Assembly: GCA_049999805.1 (NCBI GenBank)
Contig: JBNGIO010006231.1
Location: forward strand, 124,451-188,450
DNA: 64,000 nt
DNA from: Folioceros fuciformis
Taxonomy: Eukaryota > Anthocerotophyta > Anthocerotopsida > Anthocerotales
Direction: 5' to 3'
A program made the translations under genes and the position numbers. Shown here in pieces: positions 58,743 to 64,000 of this stretch; position 1 is the stretch's first letter, and every line of letters starts with the position of its first letter. Below the pieces are notes generated by a model. It was not told where the DNA came from, ran no database searches, and saw only the letters and a list, made by a program, of their open reading frames with translations.

Positions 58743-60260
58743 TGCTGGACGCTGGGTGTGGAAATGAATGCTGGGCTTCTCCCTAACAGCCAAGAACGGG
58801 CCGCGTCATACCTCCCTGTGGGCTATGAATGAGGTCCTTTATGGGGGTGGGTGTTGGGGCGAACAGGCTTCACACTACACGGTGCAGGTATGACCTCAGC
58901 AAAGCCAGCATCCAGCAATGAGCGTGAAGCAAAGAAAGAAAGAAAAGTGTGCAGTTGGCATCAACACAAAAGCTCATGGATTAATTAGCCCTACTTTCTC
59001 CTCCCCCTCCGTCCTGCCTCCTGCCCCCCTTCCCCCTGCCCATGCAATCTGCGGCACCAGCAGCTTGCTTTGGATGTAACGGAAACCTGTGCTGGCGCCA
59101 TGAGCAACGGGAAATGCAAAAACTATGTCGTGCATGTACGAGATGATGCTTCTACTTTGTTGCAGCAGGCCAGGCCGGGCAAGGCAAGGCCCTTGAAAGG
59201 GCAGGCAAGGCAAAGCTTCTCATTACATAGATATGTTTGTGTGTAGCTCGGACTGACTGGGTCTCCCGAGCTGGCCTGTGCGAGATCATCAGCAGCATCA
59301 GCTGTTGCAGATTCTGGCAGACTTGCATGAAGTTACGGTTCGAGTGCAGTGAAGTGCTGGCAGGACAGAGGTCACAGGCGTGGTATGAGTAGGAAGTTGT
59401 GGCGCAATAATTCCATATCTGCAGTATCTAGCCCGACGCTCTGCATTCTCGGTGTGTAGCATGGCAGCATATGGCAGGGCCAAAACGCGAAAGCACACTG
59501 CAAAGAAAAGAAAGGAGGAGGCGCTGCCTGCCATTGGATGCTCCTGCTTCTGCTGCTGCTGCAGCCTGCAGCCTGCAGCAGCAGACGCAGGAGCAAGGAA
59601 GAGAAGAGAGAGAGAGATAGGGCAAGACAGTGCAATGAACTGCCCTGCACTGGCGTGATGCCTTGAATAGGGCAGGAATATATTGATGATGATGATGGCC
59701 CAGGGAGTAATCAGCAAAGACCTCGTGGCGGGGAGACAAGAGCGGTTCGAGTCGAAGTGATGGCGCGGCGTATCATGCTCTTGTCCCTGGGGAGATGGGC
59801 TTTGATTGCAGGCCATGCCTAGGAAGGGCCCTAGGCTGGCTGAATGGCTGGAAGGAAGGCACAAGACAAAGGCCGGCTGGTCCCATTTCCATGTCCGCCA
59901 TGAATGCCCATCGCATTATCTGTTACAGTGGAATCGGGAGGTGCGCGAGGCGTGTGTGAGAGATGTGTGCGTTTCTGGTTGTGCCCGCATGTCTCGAGAG
60001 GGCGGGGCGAGGCGAGGGCGAGAACAAGCGCAAGGAGAGTGGATGGAGTTCAGACTGAGGTCCATTCCTGTCAGGCTTTTGGGGCAGCGGCCCGCTGGCC
60101 CAGCCAAGAACGTGGCACGCCAGTACTTCCCCATCTTGACTTCTTTTTTTTCCTTGCCTTATACATACATACCTGCTTTGCTTTGCGTCCAAAGCAGGCT
60201 TCCATTCCATCGCTCTGCCGTCTGGCGTCTGCACCAGATTTTGCGTCGTCCTCGTCTCTC

Positions 60261-60285
60261 TTTTTTTTTTTTTTTTTTTTTTTTT
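60261..60285 (+). repeat. Poly-T tract
   Basis: Twenty-five consecutive T followed by ccag. Confidence 0.95.
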
Positions 60286-63200
60286 CCAGTTCAATGGGCT
60301 GGCAGAAGCGTGTGGTAGACTCCTGCCGCGGGCCGCTGTCACTCGCTGGTGTGAAAATGATCCTTCTCGGCCCCACATGGGGTACACACATGGGATGGAT
60401 CATGGCCCTTTGATGCGTGTCTCCAGGCTCGCGCCTCGCGCCGGCTGCCGCTCTCCCAAGACATCTCTCCTGCTCCCTCCTCCCCCCCCTCATCAGTCAA
60501 AGCTAACGCCTTGGGCTTGGACATCGCACCCGCCACAGCCAACAGAAAGCTCCGTCTCGTCTCTCGCCTGGCATCGTCTCGTCTCGTGCCGACTCCACGA
60601 ATTAGGGTATGCCACGCGAATTAGGGCTTGCTTGCCTCCTTCCATCTTGCTTTGCTGTGCTTTGCTTTCCCTTGCTTCGATTGCTTGCTTGTTTCCCTGT
60701 TCCCTTCGCTGCTTTTGTTCTTCCTTCCTTGGTCCCACTTGTCTCTCTCTCAAGCCGCATTCGCCAGCTCATGGCGGCACGCAGCTGCCTAACTCCGTAA
60801 CGCACCACCCGGGTCCCGGCAACGTCAGCGGCAGCCCGCATCCTGCAGGCTGCAGGTTGCAGCTAACCTAATCCCGGAACACCACACGGACGGGCGCTGT
60901 TGACATCCGTCAAAAAGCAAACACCGGTCCGTCCGTTCTTCCTTCGCTCGTCCGTGGGGCCGTGCCTTGTCCCTTTCCTCCTCCTCCTCCTCCAAAGGGC
61001 CATGCCTTGCCGTGCAGATGGGCCTGCCAGACTCTCCACTTTCCACTTCCCGCCCGCGAAGGTGGAGCCCTGTCATCAGATCATCACCCGCGCTGCCCAG
61101 TGCCCAGCCTCAGCCTCAGCCTTAGCCTTCGCCTTCGGACAAACATTCCTGCCCTCCATTTTTTTAACCACATTCTCGCGCATTTATCTCCCTCCTCCAC
61201 CCACATTTGGTCTCCCTAGTAAGCAACATACCCATTGTCCCGCCTATTGCCCGCTAATCATTTTCTACATCATCGATCCCTAGATGCTGTGGGTTGTTTT
61301 GTTTGTCGCCCCCACTCCACCAACCCAACTCCACATGTGCATACATATATCAAAGTCCTGTAGCTGGCTCTAAGTTTCCTCCTTGCCTTCAATCCTTGGT
61401 ATCTTTGCACAGCTAGCTGTGATCCAAGTTGCTGGTATCTTTGCATGAGATCCAAGTTGCTGGAACACCTACATCAGAAGTTATTGTTCCTCGATAGATG
61501 AAAGAGCAACTTGCAGGTAGTGTCGAGGAAGAGCAACTTGCAGGTAGAGACACAAACAGAAAGCTGGTGACGCGTGGGTGGATGGTATTCAATATCCATA
61601 ACTGAGATCGTACACTTCACGTGAACTTGTAAGAAAAGAGTTACTAGACTCATACTGCACGTCTCTATCTCTTTTATGAAGTAGTTGAATGAGCTATCAA
61701 TCTAGGTACAAATGATATAGTGACACCTTCCTTCTCTAAAGAGTGGAAAAAGTAAGCAGAAGGAAGCTAAGATGGAAGGAAGGGAAGGAAAGATGGAAGG
61801 AAGGGCAGTGAAGGGAAGGAGTGGTAGGAAGAGTGGTGACTTGTAAGACATGTATAGAGAAGATACATACACAGAGAAGAGGCAAGTTGGACGCCACACT
61901 CTATGTAGAAAAGGTTAGATGTGATAGGAAAGCTTTTTAATGAGAGAAAGGGGGGGGCGGAAACTAGAGAGTGGGCGGCGGTGGGCGTTTTGCATGGTGG
62001 AAAGTGGGCATGTACTTGGCATCTACCACAATGTGACCTGCAGTTATGTAAGCGTACTTGCGTCACAGTCCGTCCGGTGGCAGCGGGGAAGGACGCGTGC
62101 CCAATACCCTACTTTACAGGCCTCGGATTCCGGAGTGGGAAGTCCTGAGGAGGGAGGAAGGAGGAAGGAGGGTGGAACTGTGGCGCCTTCCTTGGAGGAG
62201 GAGAATAAACCCAAGGTTTTGTAGTGTGCGGGCTCTGATAGGCTATAAACACGATAAGGCGGCTGTGGCACACAAGACGTGCCGCATGATTTTCTCCTCC
62301 TTCCCTTTTGCCCTGCTCCAGGCTTGCGGGCGGCCTTGCTTGCCTCTGTCGTGTTGTTCCGGTGCCGACTCGGAGGGGGAAGCCAAGCTCCATGACAGCT
62401 GTAGCCTGGCCAGTTGTGCACGAGCATTTCAGTTGCTCCCCCAACTTGAATATGCCTTTCTTTATTCACGTGTAAGCATGCCTATTGCGTGCCACTCACT
62501 GCCATCTTCCCTACAATCTCGCCTCCATGGCATGCCCATCGTATATACATACTAGGCAAAGGATTAATCGGAGGGAAGAGGGAATGCGGGAGGGAGCGAG
62601 GCCCGGCCCGACGGAGGAGGCGAAAACAAACAACAAAAAAAAGAAAACGAGGTGCAGCGCAGTGCAGTGCAGTGCTGTGCGGCGCCTGGGTGCCTGCCTT
62701 AAGAAGAAACAGGGTACAGTACGACGGGGGGCACTTATTACTTGCAGCTTCGGCGACAGAGGAGAGGATCGCATCGAAGCCTCTAAGGGACTGCAACTGC
62801 AGCAGCTGCAGGCACTGCAACCAAAGGAAAAGTGAAGCCAGCCTATGAGTGCCCCAGGCCAGAAGCGCGCAGGCAAAGGTTGTCATTAGACAAGAATAGA
62901 GAGGACAAGCACGAGAAAGCCAGGCTACAGGCCACGCCCTCTGGACGACGCTCTAGAAGCTTTGTGAGTGCAAAAGCAGTGTGGCCTGGCCTGCAGCGCA
63001 GGGGGGCCACTGACCCTGCAAGTACACACCACGCCTAAAGGCAATAAGAAAACGGCTGCAAGACGACACAATCCGTTCGTCCACCAGCTGCCCTCACCTC
63101 TCATCACCATCGCTCAAATTCGTCTCTCTACATCATCGTCTCTTGATAATCACCTATCCTGACAAAAGAGTTCTTAAAGACTGGGTCGCTCTTACGCTGC

Positions 63201-63458
63201 AAAGTAAAAATCCAAGTTCCAGCTGATGCTGATGCTCCCGCTGCTCCTCCTGCTGCCGGCTGATGCTGCTGTAAACATTTCTGTAGGGGCCCCATGGCAG
63301 GGCCCCCACGGGCCGGCCAGTGGCTAGTGCCACGCCAGACCAAACCCTTCACCACACCGGACACTGGTTTGTTTGATTCCATTCAATTCCATTCCTTGAC
63401 ACAAGGCTGTCCGACTCCGCTACCTACAACCCCAGGCCCATGCTGCTCACCCTCCGCT

Positions 63459-63492
63459 TATCATCTATCTAGCTAGCTATCTATCTATCTAG
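63459..63492 (+). repeat. CTAT/CTAG microsatellite
   Basis: Repeated ctat units with interspersed ctag. Confidence 0.85.
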
Positions 63493-63748
63493 CCCAGCTA
63501 TCTGCCAAAATCTCACGCAAGTACACCAAAATCTGCATCGAAATCCGGCCATCGCACTTGCCCAGCTCTGCACCTGCAGTCCGGCCGGTGGCCCGGCAGC
63601 TGGCCTGGGCCATGGCCAGGCCCAGGCCCAGACCCTGGTCCAGGTCCTGGACCAGAACCCGAACCCGGACCTCCACCTCGCTTCACAGCGGGGATGGTAA
63701 CAACCTACAGGGACGGACGGACTGGGAGGTGGTGGCGGTGGTGTCTTC

Positions 63749-63786
63749 CCTCTCGCTCTCGCTCTCGCTCGCGCTCTCGACCTCGC
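63749..63786 (+). repeat. CTCTCG pyrimidine-rich repeat
   Basis: ctctcg units; such tracts are common in plant 5' UTRs and core promoters, so a gene start may lie just beyond the window. Confidence 0.7.
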
Positions 63787-64000
63787 CTACACCTGCACCT
63801 GGGCCGCCCCACCACCGCAATAAAAATGATGCGCCTGGCTGTGCGTCCAACCGCTGGATCTGGCTGGGCTGTGCTGTGCTGTGCTGCCACCCGCGCGCTG
63901 TGGGCTGTAGAATCGGGAATGGTCGGTGCGATAAAAGTATGCATTCCCCCCCTGGTCCTGGTCCCGGTCCCGGGCCATAGGAATGGGGCCGCCATCGGCA

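Larger units (their letters stand above)
55571..64000. other. GC-rich, low-complexity region without recognisable genes
   Basis: More than 8 kb in which many frames are open on both strands, but none shows a domain, a plausible exon series or a targeting signal. It holds numerous simple repeats (listed separately) and C/T-rich tracts. Likely long intergenic/regulatory DNA, with a promoter or 5' UTR possible near the right edge. A non-coding RNA gene cannot be excluded by eye. Confidence 0.5.

Overview
This is nuclear DNA of a streptophyte, most likely a seed-free land plant (lycophyte- or bryophyte-like); I cannot name the species. The evidence is the gene set: SOQ1, TLP18.3, ELF4, a plant-type LpxK, STIG1, PR-1, a PLS-class PPR protein, cytosolic-type NADP-malic enzyme and plant EME1. 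Introns are short, mostly about 70-130 bp with GT-AG borders, and Ty1/copia debris is present. Exons were assigned by eye from splice signals, reading-frame continuity and remembered family sequences. For most genes the exon lengths sum to a multiple of three.

Layout. 0.1-6 kb is compact: SOQ1 3' half (+), Maf pyrophosphatase (-), an ANKRD39-type ankyrin protein (+) and ATP11 (-). 6.2-8.2 kb holds an unknown repeat-rich, acidic protein with a C-terminal membrane segment (-), cut by a 400-N gap. 8.2-12.2 kb is gene-poor and has a second gap of 100 N. 12.3 kb is ELF4-like. 15.2-21.8 kb carries three + strand genes in a row: a PLS-class PPR protein, LpxK and TLP18.3. 22.7-24.6 kb is a tandem duplication of a STIG1-like secreted protein gene, one copy decayed. 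24.7-34.2 kb is an AT-rich retroelement island: an old minus-strand copia remnant, a copia gag fragment and a nearly full-length dead copia element (5' LTR, primer-binding site, gag, pol, polypurine tract, clipped 3' LTR). 34.6-41.4 kb carries PR-1 (-), NADP-malic enzyme (-, 19 exons) and a plastid COR15/LEA-like gene (+). 41.5-43.6 kb is a second AT-rich repeat island with a foldback and tandem arrays. 44.2-55.6 kb has an M1 aminopeptidase (-, about 31 exons), a Bet1-like SNARE (-) and EME1 (+). 55.6-64 kb is GC-rich, low-complexity and without a recognisable gene.

The genes are housekeeping or regulatory and do not form a pathway: photoprotection and photosystem II repair (SOQ1, TLP18.3), organelle biogenesis (ATP11, PPR, LpxK), metabolism (malic enzyme, aminopeptidase, Maf), trafficking (SNARE), DNA repair (EME1), clock (ELF4) and the extracellular/stress group (STIG1, PR-1, LEA). 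I found no convincing new multi-gene system. The best second looks are: copia stop codons almost all TAG, many at CAG/CTG sites; three stop-free introns of length 3n; GC-AG introns and microexons; a very uniform PPR array ending just before LpxK; and the unknown gap-split membrane protein.
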